Counted from the stretch's first letter, positions 31,573-42,755 are shown. The stretch: DNA of 64,000 nt from Petunia secreta (GCA_029990175.1 JARKIP010000065.1:22794501-22858500), one strand, 5' to 3'. The notes: generated from the letters alone by a model not told the origin. Program-made: numbers and translations.

Positions 31573-34110
31573 CTAGTCTTGACGGCTAGCCTCGAAGTGC
31601 TCCTTCTTCCTCTTCAAGTTGGCTAACTCATCAGTAGTTTGTGAAGCAACATCAGGAAATTTTTCATACTCCTCCTTAGCAATTGAGACTTTTGATTTGG
31701 CCTCTTAAACTTCTTTCTCTGCAGCTTCTAGGAGGGCTTCTTAATTCTACTCCTTTTTGTGCAACTGTTACATCTTTTCTTTTACCCTATCTGTGGATTT
31801 TTTGATGAATGATACCTCTTCAGCCTTTTCGTCCTCTTCATCCATGGCGAGTGAAAGGCGTTCCCCAGCTTTTGAAAAAAGGTTTAGTTTTGTAGATTTT
31901 GAAAACTTTTCCGAAAGAGCAGATCGTTCTTAGTCATACGAAATGGCGATCTCAAAGAAAGACTATAATATGTCCCTCATTGGGGTAAGTTCAATACTCT
32001 TTCCCTCCATTGCCGCAAGTACCACTTCAACATCTTCTTCATGAGAGGAGACAAAGTTCAAGTCAATGTTGGAGAACATGCATTGAAGCCTTTCCAAAGT
32101 TCTGAAACGTATTTCTTTTGGATGTCGTATACAAGCTTGCTTCCCACAAATACAGACGCTGCAGCTGCTGGTTTCTTGTTTGGAGTAAGACCGTATTTTT
32201 CTTTAGATCCATCACAAGAAAGAGAAGTTGCCACTTTCTCTCTTGGTGGTAGAAGATGATTTCTTCAAGTTTGGTTGTGCAATAGACTCATCACTAGCTT
32301 GTGGTTTTTCCCATTGTGGTGCTGCCATAGCTCCAACGCTATTTGACTTTATAAAAGAGGAAACTAGTTAGCAAAGGCATCCGCATACAAGTGTTTCAAA
32401 AAAAAGTTGTGCACCTCTTTGATAGGAGTTGTCAAAATGTTTGAAGAAGAGGTATCACTATCAGCAATATCAACCATGCGTGGGTTGCTTTGTCCAAACT
32501 TGTTTTGATGTGTTTTTACTCACTTCCAACACCAGTCTTTATCGTTCCTCCTACTCTCATCAAGAGAAAACAGCATGTTTGATGCATGAACTCTATCACG
32601 ACCAACCAACAGTGTAGAATTCTTGACGCCTTGGTGAATTTGAGGTTTCTTGCCTTTGTCTTGCTCTAAAGGTTTAACCTTTGAAGTAGTAAACTGGTTA
32701 ATTATTGGATGTTGGCATTATTCATTAGGAAGCGAGGTAGTGGTAGGTCCAACACAATCAATCAAGGATTACAAGTTTGCATCAAGTAACTTTGTGTGTG
32801 TCTTCTACCACCAATTCTTATAGTTAGCCAAAAAGGATTTCTTCATAATAACAATAGAAGGAGGAAAGTTCACTTACGGCATTGTCTTGCGAGACACACA
32901 AATTGAAAAAACCTAAGTCATTCCTCTAATGAGGCACTATGAATATCATTTGTCAAAAAACCCGGGACGTTTTCATAAACCCCAAACTGGCGGGCAAATT
33001 GATGTGGATTGTATGGCTCGAAGATGAAAGAGTTTTCGTTCCACAAAGGGAGGTAGTTGAAAGGTATGCTCATGAAATAGCTTGAGTCCAACTCTTCTAC
33101 AGTATTATCATCCACATAATTGTGAGGCTGGGGACTCTGTAACATAGTTGAAGTCCAAGTTACGACATCTCCTCGATGGACTCTGTAACATAGTTGAAGT
33201 CCAAGCTACGACATCTCCTAGATGTATGCATTTTCTAGCATCCTCTTTATTAAAGTACTTGGCAGCACCCTCTCCCGAATATGTCACCACTAGGGGAACT
33301 GATGGTTCTTTCACATGTGCATAATGGGTCTTGAAGTGATAAGCTAGCCAACTATAAACATAGTGAATGGGAAAATGAAACTTGATAAGATCAAGCCGCG
33401 ACAAGCATGAAATTTTATTCAAGTTATTGTATATGCTTGCCAATATTAGGACTGCAAGGCTGCTTCTTCCTCTGCATACCAATATTGATACTATCTTAAA
33501 AGTTACTGGTCGAATGAAGTCACCATCTTCTGAAGGAAACAAAAAGATGTGTAAGCAACATGACAAAAAGGCTGCTAGAGACATATCCTCCACTCTTTGT
33601 AGGCTTCACTCCAAGCCTGCAAAATACAGCTTTGTTCTCACATGACCATTCAGGTGCCTCAGTTGCAACTTCAGTAGGATTGTGTGTTGATTTTAAGAGC
33701 CCAGTTTTTCTTTCCCTCCTTGGTGGAGCAGGCCCATATCACGAAGTTCCTTTGTACCAAAACATGATGCACTTGCTCAAGGGGACACCCGCTAAAAAGT
33801 TCCATAGCTGGGGGCACCATTTCTCCATAGATAGAACCCGCTATGGGTAGACCTCCCAAGGTATGTAGGTCCCAAAGAAAGACATTTCACCGACAGAGGT
33901 AAGTAGCGTATTTGTTTTGGGACACCAATATTCAAAAAAGGCTTGCAAGATGTTTGAGTTCCGATCATAGGTGAAAAATGAAGCACGGACAGCATCATAG
34001 ATATTTGCGGTGTTCAATTCTTGTTGGCTTCGGCTAAGTATGTGTTCGGTCCGTTCCGAATACCCAGGAATATGTTGATGTTCACCTTTGGTTATCATCG
34101 TGTCTCCCAA
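31573..34110 (-). pseudogene. Antisense plant-mobile-domain protein of element K (broken)
   Basis: Minus-strand blocks match the plant mobile domain (PF10536) family: NANIYDAVRASFFTYDRN-like start and AFFEYWCPKTNTLLTSVGEM (about 34050-33890), GGLPIAGSIYGEMVPPA (33857), MSLAAFLSCCLHIFLFP with FIRPVTFKIVSI (33590-33500), SLAVLILASIYNNLNKIS (33470) and EPYNPHQFARQFGVYENVPG (33020-32960). A Lys/Glu-rich, probably coiled-coil tail ends at a stop near 31573. Frameshifts break it, one caused by a 46 bp tandem duplication (33132-33223). It lies antisense between pol and the 3' LTR, where Tat-lineage elements are known to carry extra ORFs. The role of these domains is unknown; some host members act in silencing or development. 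Confidence 0.75.
33132..33223. repeat. 46 bp tandem duplication
   Basis: The block starting GGACTCTGTAACATAGTTGA occurs at 33132 and 33178 with few differences. Forty-six is not a multiple of three, so the duplication shifts the minus-strand mobile-domain frame. Confidence 0.9.
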
Positions 34111-34450
34111 ATGTGTCTCTCCTTGGATAAGGTGATGGCCTAAGCTCAGAAGAGCGCTTGCAATATTTGCATGATGTTGGTTGAGCTCTTGAAGAATACG
34201 TGCAATTTTCCATAGGTAGTGAGTTCCTTAAGGATGGCCATGCATTCACATATTAACGAATTGATAGAGTATGCACCAAAAGCTTGGTTTGACCCATGCC
34301 ATCATAAGTTTCAATTATGAGATACTTGAGTTTGGATGATGGAGAAGTGACGTCTCTGAAGCTTACCATCTTTTCTATCTGTAACAACAAATGAATCTTT
34401 GATCAGTCTCGAGATGAAGAGAAGCAACATAAGGATGGTGAGTGATAAAC

Positions 34451-34910
34451 GTCTTCCATGGTATGGTCGTCGTTAAAGTGGGAGTGTGTTGCCACTCCAA
34501 TCACCTTAAACTTGACTTTCCCACGAGTTTCGCTTCCAAACAAGTCTTTCATGGGACTGTCGTCGTTAAAGTAGGAGTGTATTGCCACCCCAATCACCTT
34601 AAACTTTACATTCCCACATGTTTCACTTCCAAACAAGTCTTCTATGCGATTGTCATCGTTAAAGTGTGAGTGTGTTGCCACCCCAATCATCTTAAATTTG
34701 ACTTATCCACGAGTTTTGCATCCCAACAAGTCTTCCCTTAAATTATTGTCATTAAAGTGGGAGTGTGCATTGCCACCCATGAATTTTGCTTCTAAATATA
34801 TTTTCCATGGGATTGTCGTTATTAAAGTGGTAGTGCGTTGCCACCCCAATAATCTTAAACTTGACGTTCCCATGAGTTTCGCTTTCAAATAAGTCTTCCA
34901 TGGGTTCTTT
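34451..34910 (-). repeat. 93 bp (31-residue) tandem repeat beside the antisense ORF
   Basis: Units start at GTCTTCCATGG-like boxes 34451, 34544, 34637 and 34730 (period 93), followed by a shortened unit and a last one near 34797-34910. On the minus strand each unit encodes FKVIGVATHSHFNDD..MEDLFGSETRGK, open over three units (34690-34403). It sits just upstream (minus sense) of the mobile-domain ORF. Confidence 0.85.
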
Positions 34911-35767
34911 TCGTTAAGTGAAGGTTGACATCTTCATAACCATCTTTTGGCCTACAACAAAAAGGATAAAGGATATACACAAAAAAAGAAAGGGAATTAC
35001 CTGTAAAGGAAGCACAATATTTAAACTTCCAAATACTTTCAGTACTCACAGTTTGAGCAAAAAAAAAAAAAATGGAAACAAAAGCTGCTCTTGATATCCC
35101 TTAAATAGATCCAAGCAAGTTGCAAGAAGAATTTGAGATGACTAAAATTAAAAATGTCGAGAATTGAGAAGAAAGATAAAACAACAAGGCATCATAATCC
35201 GAAAAAGAAGAAGATGCTGGTTAAAAGAGGCCAAGGAGACGCAAATCGCTAACCATAGCATCAAAGATACTTTGAATTCTTCATGAAAAGTGCTTAGAAA
35301 GCAAATTTGCAATTTGGAAAATAAAGAAGACCAAAGGGAGGTTGAAGCCAAGCCTACCGAGGTACTACTCACAGGTAGATCATTATTTATTAAAGAGAAA
35401 ACAAAGAATGATTTGCATATCAAATTAAATATGATAATAACAAAGTTGATGCTAGACATGAATAGAATGTATTCATATTATGTGTTAGCATTAGGTACCA
35501 ACAAGTGAAAGTCAAGGTGTATTGATATCTATATATATATATATCAACAAAACAAAAGATGACAACATTACCTCAAGAATGGCTAATTAATTGATGCACT
35601 TGCATTTTTGAAGTGATTGGAAGAAGCAGTAGAAAGTTCCTTATATAGAGGTTGTAGTTACCTCTCATTATCTTGATAGCAAACAATTAGTTGGTATGTT
35701 AGGAAAAGTATTACAAATTGATAGATCCTTCTCCAATTAATAAAAACAACGTTTGAAGCATAAGATT
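34911..35767. other. 3' region of element K, nothing recognised
   Basis: AT-rich, with a short (TA)n at 35531-35543. A 72-codon plus ORF (35290-35508) is Lys-rich and unrecognised. It ends with the target duplication AGATT (35763-35767) of element I. Confidence 0.4.
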
Positions 35768-36609
35768 TGATGCAGGACAAAACGAGCGAAAGCTAAAGAC
35801 GATATGAAAATGCGGAAGCTAAAACAAGATAGGCGATATCGATGAAGATATCGAGATAAAGAGCAAGACGAGGCTTGAACGTTTACCTAAGTAGCACCGA
35901 GGAACTCGTCTCGATACACCCCGGGTGAAGTCAAGGATCACCTATACTATGCAACTACCCTCAAGAGGCACCCGGCTCTTGCAAATAGAATGATCAAAGA
36001 GGTTTCGATGTTCAACTTGGAATCCACCAAGTGAAATCATGCCCGCTCACGGGTTCTTCATTGAGATTCACTCAAGAAATTCATCATTCTACATTCAAGG
36101 TTTGTTAAAATGAAATGAAGACCTAAGGGCTCTATTTATAGGCCCTTTCTAAGACTAAAGTAAATGTCTAAAATACCCCCAAAGTGGGTTATAACAATAC
36201 AAGCCACTTAAGGGCAAAAATGGAACTTTACACAAAATCCCGCCTCAGCTTACAGGGGGAGGCGCTTCGCCTCATTGGGGGAGGCGCTCCGCCTCAGGGC
36301 CCTTCAGTGAGGGGCGGTCCGCCTCAGTGGGGGAGGCGCTCCGCCTCTTGCTGTGCAGCCTTCTGGACTTTGGCAGGCGGTCCGCCTCTTTGGGGAGGAG
36401 CTCCGCCTCTTCCTGGGAGGTATGGATACGGCTCAAAATGGACTCTAAGTGTTCCTCCTTGGCCCGTAGTCGGTCCTCCCTCAAGCGTGCTCAAGTCCAT
36501 GGCTTCAATTCGCTCTCGAACCCTCATCCGAAGGCCTTGACTTGCAACCTTTGTGCTCTTCAAGCTTGGTTCTTGATGGTTGTCGTTTAGGCCAATTTGC
36601 CCGGCATCA
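35768..36609 (-). repeat. 3' LTR of element I
   Basis: In the minus sense it starts TGATGCCGGGC and ends TCCTGCATCA. A TATAAATAGA box is at 36131-36140 (minus). About six GC-rich palindromes (AGGCGCTCCGCCT type) lie at 36258-36412, upstream of the TATA box in the element sense. Confidence 0.95.
36258..36412. repeat. Array of GC-rich palindromes in the LTR
   Basis: Six near-palindromes such as GAGGCGCTCCGCCTC, GGCGGTCCGCC and AGGCGGTCCGCCT, spaced 15-40 bases. The equivalent LTR copy at 40199-40350 has the same set with single-base differences, mostly at the CpG positions. Confidence 0.9.
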
Positions 36610-36627
36610 TCCTCCCCTTCTTGAAAG
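36610..36627 (-). promoter_or_regulatory. Polypurine tract of element I
   Basis: The minus strand reads TTTCAAGAAGGGGAGGA directly before the LTR start TGATGCC. It is preceded by TTTCGAGGACGAAATCC, the same pol-end remnant found in element H. Confidence 0.9.
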
Positions 36628-36699
36628 GATTTCGTCCTCGAAATCAAACCATCAAGTCCTACAATCAAACACAAGCACAAACAAAAAACAAAACTCCTA

Positions 36700-38697
36700 C
36701 TACAATAGTAGGTTAGTGTGCCAAGTGTGGGAAAACACACTCTTATGGTACAACCAAGTATCAATGGCAACAAAGAAGCTCATGTTCCCAAAGGAACTAG
36801 CAAGTACTTGGTTCAACAAAGAAGTGCACCCAACACAAGAACAAACAAAGGGATTAATTGGGCATGGCATATGCAAGATCAAGTTATCAAATTCCCTACG
36901 ACCCCTAAGTTGATTAGTGCACCAAGATTCCCCACTATGCGAGTAGGCAAGTCTAACAAGAGTGAAGGCAAGTGGTGTGGAAAATTCACTCTTGTGATAG
37001 AGCCAAGTATCAATACTAATCAAAAAACTTATGTCCCCAAAGGAGACAACAAGTTCTTGGCTCACCAATGACAAGCACTCACAACCATAACAAGCAAAGA
37101 GATCATTAGGACATAGAATATTCAAGATTACACAATCAAGTTTCCTATGACCCCTAAGCTCATGATCGACACGCCAAACCTTTAACGCAATGCTTTCACA
37201 GTGTGGCACAATGGGTTCGGCATGCTCAATTCTCAAAGTTTGGTTAACATGCGGGATGGGATAGGCAAAATAGTGCAATGCACAATTAGCATCATTTACC
37301 CCACTCCCCTTCTTAAGAGCTCTCATACTCACACTAAGAGATACCTCCTCACCTCCAATTTCATCCTCGAGACAACCCTCCTCACATGATAAACTCTCAA
37401 GGGAGGCATTAATAATGGCCTCTTCATCATCATAACCCAAACCAACAAGAGTAGGGTCACTAGAAGAATCATCTACCTCACTCGAAGCTTCAAACAAAGA
37501 GTTGTCTATCGGATCAAATTCCTCACACCACGGAGGTTCATACTCATTCCCAACTCTAGCTCGATACAACTCACCACAGCCAATAGGGGTGCCCTCAAAC
37601 AAAGGATTAGTAAAAGTACGCATCCCATTCTCAAGGTCAAGCAAAGGTGACGTATCAAAGCTAGGTTCTTCGCTCTCACGTGAGGAGTCATCATAGACAA
37701 TCTTGTCCAATTCATGCAATTTGGACTCCTCAAGGTCACTTTCATCCTTACTACGACACACAAATCCACCAAAATCAATTATACCAACAAGGGTAGAGTC
37801 ACATAACTCATCTTCCCCTTTATCAAATATGGGTGGGGTGTCATAACAAGGTTCACAAGCAAGGTCAACTAACATATTTCCACTAGAGAGAGGTTCTTTG
37901 AATACCGGGCTCACATCATGATGTGGCGTTTCATTCCTCTCTACTAGGTCACACGTAAACACAAGTTGACCATTAGACTCTTCACTAGTTGCAAGGTCAT
38001 TATTGGCATTACAAGCAACAACTAGCTTTGAGTCGCTACAAGACAAGGGATCAACATGTTCATGAGAAGGGAAGGTAACACTTACATTTGAGTTGCTCCC
38101 GTGAGCACTCACATAGCTTGAAGTGTCGCATTCAATGCCTTCATCACGAAGTTCACAATGATGCTCTCCGTCCTCTTGTATTCCTTCCAAGGCAAAGGGT
38201 TGAGGCTCCACTAGCTCGCCTCCGAGAGTACCTACACAAAAGCTATGGCAAGAAGAAGAAGATAACATAGGGTTAGGAAGAAGGGTGCCCTCACTCTCAA
38301 TTTGTTTTTCCTCTCCTCTTCTTTCTTTCAATTCGCTCTCATGTGCAAGTGTGTGGGGATGAGGTCCAAGAATGTCATCACCTCGCTCACCTTCCCCAAC
38401 TCCCTCATTTGCCATTGGTTGGCTCATAGGAGTAGTAGAATTACTCCTAGAGTGAGTAGTTACATTTACTTGGGGAATGCCCAAGTTGTGGGGAATGCCC
38501 ACTTGTTGGGGAGTGCCCAACGGTTGGGGATTACCCAACACTTCATCACTAGTACCCCCTTCGGTACCATTTTGGACACTCGGGGTCCATTCCTCTATGA
38601 GGCGATCAAACCTCGAGCTTATGGATCTCACCTCGGCCAAGAGGTTGACCAAAGTGCTTACCGGTACCTCAACGGTATCGTATACGTCTCCGGCCAT
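36700..38697 (-). CDS. Element I ORF: coiled coil, acidic region and duplicated Cys-rich module
   Basis: Starts at ATG 38697 (MAGDVYDTVEV), immediately after the splice-acceptor-like TTGTAG/GTAC. Residues 10-40 (STLVNLLAEVRSISSRFDRL) look coiled-coil. Residues about 54-77 carry GNPQ, GTPQ, GIPHN and GIPQ repeats, seen also in gag of element F. There is no capsid or protease domain. The middle (about 130-480) is very acidic and Ser-rich. Residues about 488-570 and 571-653 are two copies of one module: CP..PF.C...CTSL-type cysteines, SFG, then IDTWLYHKS. I know no family with this module. The frame is fully open in a young element, so it may be translated. A partial homologue lies in element G (63353-64000). 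The function is unknown; RNA or particle binding in place of Gag is only a guess. Confidence 0.8.
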   Translation of the reverse strand: MAGDVYDTVEVPVSTLVNLLAEVRSISSRFDRLIEEWTPSVQNGTEGGTSDEVLGNPQPLGTPQQVGIPHNLGIPQVNVTTHSRSNSTTPMSQPMANEGVGEGERGDDILGPHPHTLAHESELKERRGEEKQIESEGTLLPNPMLSSSSCHSFCVGTLGGELVEPQPFALEGIQEDGEHHCELRDEGIECDTSSYVSAHGSNSNVSVTFPSHEHVDPLSCSDSKLVVACNANNDLATSEESNGQLVFTCDLVERNETPHHDVSPVFKEPLSSGNMLVDLACEPCYDTPPIFDKGEDELCDSTLVGIIDFGGFVCRSKDESDLEESKLHELDKIVYDDSSRESEEPSFDTSPLLDLENGMRTFTNPLFEGTPIGCGELYRARVGNEYEPPWCEEFDPIDNSLFEASSEVDDSSSDPTLVGLGYDDEEAIINASLESLSCEEGCLEDEIGGEEVSLSVSMRALKKGSGVNDANCALHYFAYPIPHVNQTLRIEHAEPIVPHCESIALKVWRVDHELRGHRKLDCVILNILCPNDLFACYGCECLSLVSQELVVSFGDISFLISIDTWLYHKSEFSTPLAFTLVRLAYSHSGESWCTNQLRGRREFDNLILHMPCPINPFVCSCVGCTSLLNQVLASSFGNMSFFVAIDTWLYHKSVFSHTWHTNLLL

Positions 38698-39694
38698 GTA
38701 CCTACAAAAATTAAAGACAAGAGAAAGAGGTTAGAGTAAAAACCTCACTCGCTCCCTCACCTTTGGAATGTCTCTCGGGTACACTCAATTTAGTGGATGG
38801 TAGGATCACTCAAGCTTGATTTCAAAGGCTTCCTCGTAGTTGAACAACCACCTCAATAACCACTCAAGTCACACGAACCAAATACTCTTCGGGGTGAGTG
38901 GAATCGAAGGGACTCGATGGACGAACGGCTATATGAGTGAGCACTTGAAGCAAAAATGTTCTACGAGGCTTCTTTGAGTTCTACTCTCCTCTAGGCACGA
39001 ATGTCCTAATACGCTCAAGAGTTAGTGTCTTTCGAGTAGGCCAATTACTCTAGAAACACTAACCAAGAAGCTCGGAGGCAAACAACAAGTGAAAACCTAC
39101 GAAAAAACTACCCGGAAACAAGTAACAGGGGGAGGCACTCCGCCCAGAGGGGGAGGCGCTCCGCCTCCAAATGTCCAGAGTGCAGCCTAGAGGGAGGCGG
39201 TCCGCCTCAAAATGTAGGCGGTCCGCCTACTTGATTTTCCTGCAGCTTTGCACTCCGCGTTTTTTATTCTTTAGCACCCAAATTTCCAACGAAAACACAT
39301 TGTTTTTCCAATCTAATGGTACCCAAAGGTGTATAGGATGATTACAAACAAACCCCAATAGTTTTTAACCCCAATCAAACAACAAATAATCGATTTCGAT
39401 TCTTGAAGCCAAGTTTCAAGGGTTTTGAAAATTTTGAGATTTGATTCTTCAAATTTTCGAATCACAACACCAAATCAAGATATTTTGGTACCAAAAGAAC
39501 GGGAATCAAACATATATCAAACCCCAATGATTTTCAATGTTTGGGTGTTTGAATCCAACAAGTTTCACCAATTTTTTTGTAGTTTTCAAATTTTTGAATT
39601 TTTTTGTTTTTCTTCAAATTTTCAAGAACAAACAACACAATCACGTCAACAACAAGAACAAGACCGAGGATTCGTAAGAACGAAGCCTAGCCGT
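38698..39694 (-). other. Leader of element I
   Basis: About 1 kb between primer site and ATG. It contains four GC-rich palindromes (39128-39232) like those in the LTR, and the short intron-like layout GAGTGAG/GTTTTT...TTTTTGTAG/GTAC (about 38750-38701, minus). No ORF is supported. Confidence 0.6.
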
Positions 39695-39706
39695 GCTCTG
39701 ATACCA
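39695..39706 (-). promoter_or_regulatory. Primer binding site, initiator tRNA-Met type
   Basis: The minus strand is TGGTATCAGAGC, two bases from the 5' LTR end at 39709. Confidence 0.95.
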
Positions 39707-39708
39707 AC

Positions 39709-40550
39709 TGATGCAGGACAAAACGAGCGAAAGCTAAAGACGATATGAAAATGCGGAAGCTAAAACAAGATAGGCGATATCGATGAAGATATCGAGATAA
39801 AGAGCAAGACGAGGCTTGAACGTTTACCTAAGTAGCACCGAGGAACTCGTCTCGATACACCCCGGGTGAAGTCAAGGATCACCTATACTATGCAACTACC
39901 CTCAAGAGGCACCCGGCTCTTGCAAATAGAATGATCAAAGAGGTTTCGATGTTCAACTTGGAATCCACCAAGTGAAATCATGCCCGCTCACGGGTTCTTC
40001 ATTGAGATTCACTCAAGAAATTCATCATTCTACATTCAAGGTTTGTTAAAATGAAATGAAGACCTAAGGGCTCTATTTATAGGCCCTTTCTAAGACTAAA
40101 GTAAATGTCTAAAACACCCCCAAAGTGGGTTATAACAATACAAGCCACTTAAGGGCAAAAATGGAACTTTACACAAAATCCCGCCTCAGCTTACAGGGGG
40201 AGGCGCTCCGCCTCATTGGGGGAGGCGCTCCGTCTCAGGGCCCTTCAGTGAGGGGCGGTCCGCCTCAGTGGGGGAGGCGCTCCGCCTCTTGCTGTGCAGC
40301 CTTCTGGACTTTGGCAGGCGGTCCGCCTCTTTGGGGAGGCGCTCCGCCTCTTCCGGGGAGGTATGGATACGGCTCAAAATGGACTCTAAGTGTTCCTCCT
40401 TGGCCCGTAGTCGGTCCTCCCTCAAGCGTGCTCAAGTCCATGGCTTCAATTCGCTCTCGAACCCTCATCCGAAGGCCTTGACTTGCAACCTTTGTGCTCT
40501 TCAAGCTTGGTTCTTGATGGTTGTCGTTTAGGCCAATTTGCCCGGCATCA
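39709..40550 (-). repeat. 5' LTR of element I
   Basis: 842 bp, nearly identical to 35768-36609 and followed on the right by the AGATT duplication (40551-40555). Confidence 0.95.
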
Positions 40551-40555
40551 AGATT

Positions 40556-40975
40556 CATGTTCCAATTAAGAAAAAGAAATTGTTATTTGTATTTAAGGAA
40601 TCCAATTCAAATAAGGGAATAGATGGCGTCGGTGGAGACACCAGGCAACTAAGACCTCATGTTCCCATGGTGAAGATGTGCACATATAAGCTATTTGTGC
40701 AGCCATTTATATTTTTTCCCCCAAAGGTGTTGTGAAAAGCGTCAGTGTAAAAAAATGGCATTTTCACAAATAGGCTATTGTGCACTGCTATTTATCTTTT
40801 TAGTGTTTTTACTGCATGGCCGCTATTTTCGCAAAAGATCTACCGTTAGGTCTAAAAAGGACAAGTTCAGTCTGGATAAACAGGGACAACCATTAAACAT
40901 CTCTATTGGCACATCAAGTCACATCCTTAAGCTATGCCAAGTCTGCACCCTGATATGCCTTGAAGTAGGGGTATT
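40556..40975 (+). other. Last internal part of element K and polypurine tract
   Basis: Continues element K after element I. It ends GAAGTAGGGGTATT directly before TGTAGACAAG, the usual PPT/LTR junction of Tat-type elements. No coding sequence is supported. Confidence 0.6.
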
Positions 40976-42000
40976 TGTAGACAAGTAAATTTTAATGGAT
41001 GTAAATCCATAAAATAAATTGGATTACATCTTAAATTAAAGATATATTAGTCCAAATAAATGGATGTGCTAATATAATTGGCCTAATCATTTAAATCTAA
41101 TAAAATATATTCAAATAAAGATTCAATCTTATTAGGCTAGCCTAATTAGCATAAGCTCCAATTGATATAAGTTTTCTTACAGGCCCAACCATGTGCCACA
41201 TGACAAGTGACGTGGTGCCAAGTCAAGTGAAGAATTCAATTGAATCATTCCACATGCCAAATGATGTTGCAATTCAAGTCAAATACAAAGGCTAATGAAA
41301 ATACGACATATATGCATATGACATGTTATGGCTAATTGAACGAGACCTTGTCACTACTTAAATCGGATTGGTCTGTCCAATGGCCAAGGCCTGTTAGGTT
41401 TTTTTTGTGGCTGCTCCACCCTACACCTATATAAAGGGGCCAAATCTCTCATTTGGGATCATCAGAAATCAGAAGAAAAAATCCATAACAAAAAGCAAGA
41501 AAGAGCTCGTGGATCAAAGCAACAGATTTCTACAAAGCTGCAGACACTCACATATTTCTCTAAAAGTTCTAGAGATCAAGACAAAAGTTCAAGATCAATC
41601 TCCAAATCCCTTGAATCCAAGACCAAGTTCAAGATCAAGCTCCAAGCCCTTGAGCTCAGCAAGTCAAGATCAAGATAAACTTCAAACCCAAACTTCAAGA
41701 TCAAGCTCAAAAGCCTTTGAAGTTGTTATTTTGAAAAGACAAATAAGAGAATCATAGAGATTGTCACACTCATATTTTGATAAATAAAATATACTTGTTG
41801 CAATATTTTTCTATCTCGATATTTATTTTCTTGATGCGAATTTAGTTGTTACAATATTCTAAATTCAAAATTCTTTGATCTTTTGTTTATCTCAAAGTAA
41901 ATATTCTCATTGAACCAAAAAGAATCACAAACCTAATTATTCTATCAGCATGTCACCCAAATTTTGATCAAATAATATTTTGGTATTCGATGACCAGCCC
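40976..42000 (+). repeat. 3' LTR of element K (right end not located)
   Basis: It begins TGTAGACAAG after the PPT. A promoter-like CCTATATAAAGGGGCC lies at 41429-41444. The right end has no recognisable CA plus target duplication, so 42000 is an estimate. A 116-codon ORF (41407-41757) downstream of the TATA box is Ser/Lys-rich and low-complexity, and probably not a gene. Confidence 0.5.
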
Positions 42001-42239
42001 TCAATTGGTTAAGATCACCATATATAACATCGTGTCGATCACTTGTATCAATATTTCACTTCCATTACAAGTGTCATTAACTCTAGCGAGACACTATTTT
42101 CTTTCACATTGTCTCCATCTGTTGGATTGGACCAAGGAACCTAGACTCGCTCCACTTGAATACCTATCTCGACTAGCACGAAATTCGTGGTTCATCTATA
42201 ACTCGGTACGTCAATGATCAACCAGAGCAATAAGTTGCC

Positions 42240-42600
42240 TAGGGTCCGCTTCTATGGGCATAGACAACAATTGAAGCAACATAAGGTTCGTTTTTGTGCA
42301 AGCTCAGTAATTTGATGCAGCATAGAGTCCCGTTTGTCGATGTATTCAGCAATTTGAAGCAGTATAGGGTCCGCATCTGTGGGCAATTTAGCAATTTGAA
42401 ACAGCTTACGATCTGTGTCTATGGGAAAGCCAGCAATTGAAGCAGCATATGGTCTACATCTACGGATGAGTAAGAAATTGAAGAAGCTTAAGGTCTGCGT
42501 GTTTGGGCAAGTAAGCAATGAAGTGTAGGGTCCGCATATATAGGTAAGACAATATTGAATATGCAATCCAGGCCGGCGTCTGTGGGAAACATAACTTTTC
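42240..42600. repeat. Imperfect tandem repeat, about 55-65 bp
   Basis: About six units built on CAATTTGAAGCAGCATAGGGTCCGCATCTGTGGGCAAG. The minus strand is open for 126 codons across it with recurring DAD/LLQIA-like words. The origin is unknown. Confidence 0.7.
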
Positions 42601-42755
42601 TTACAACATAGAAGATTAGTACGAGCAACCATGCAACTTTCGTTCTAAATTCTAAAGGGACGAGAAAAGATTCACATGAAACGTGTGGGGAAGGTTCTGC
42701 AGTCACTGCCTTTATCGCTATTACCTTTCCGAAACCAATACATCTATTCCTTCAA

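Larger units (their letters stand above)
35768..40550 (-). mobile_element. Element I: young non-autonomous LTR retrotransposon (4.78 kb)
   Basis: Two 842 bp LTRs (35768-36609, 39709-40550) differ at about five or six positions by eye. AGATT occurs at 35763-35767 and 40551-40555. The primer site (39695-39706) and PPT (36610-36625) fix minus orientation. A single 665-codon ORF occupies the interior. There is no gag, protease, RT or integrase. The leader, N-terminal motif and tail match elements H and F, so it belongs to the same group and must use a helper. Confidence 0.95.
18293..42000 (+). mobile_element. Element K: old Tat/Ogre-lineage Ty3/gypsy retrotransposon, degenerate and heavily nested
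   Basis: In order: gag (18485-20266), protease (21135-22275), start of pol (26845-27468), RT (29019-29800), integrase C-terminus (29830-30216), a short repeat array, an antisense plant-mobile-domain ORF (31573-34110), a PPT (40955-40975) and a 3' LTR from 40976. Four later insertions are removed cleanly by their target duplications: 20272-21129, 22281-26839, 27474-29013 and 35768-40550. The 5' LTR is not seen; gag is preceded by the unrelated LTR ending at 18292. The right limit is approximate because the end of the 3' LTR was not found. Confidence 0.75.

Noticed and set aside
36184..36540. 118-codon ORF rich in Gly and Pro (and its copy at 40125)
   Set aside because: It is the translation of the GC-rich palindrome array inside the element I LTR.
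41407..41757. 116-codon Ser/Lys-rich ORF as a gene
   Set aside because: Low-complexity repeats of CAAGATCAAG-like sequence downstream of an LTR TATA box; no domain.
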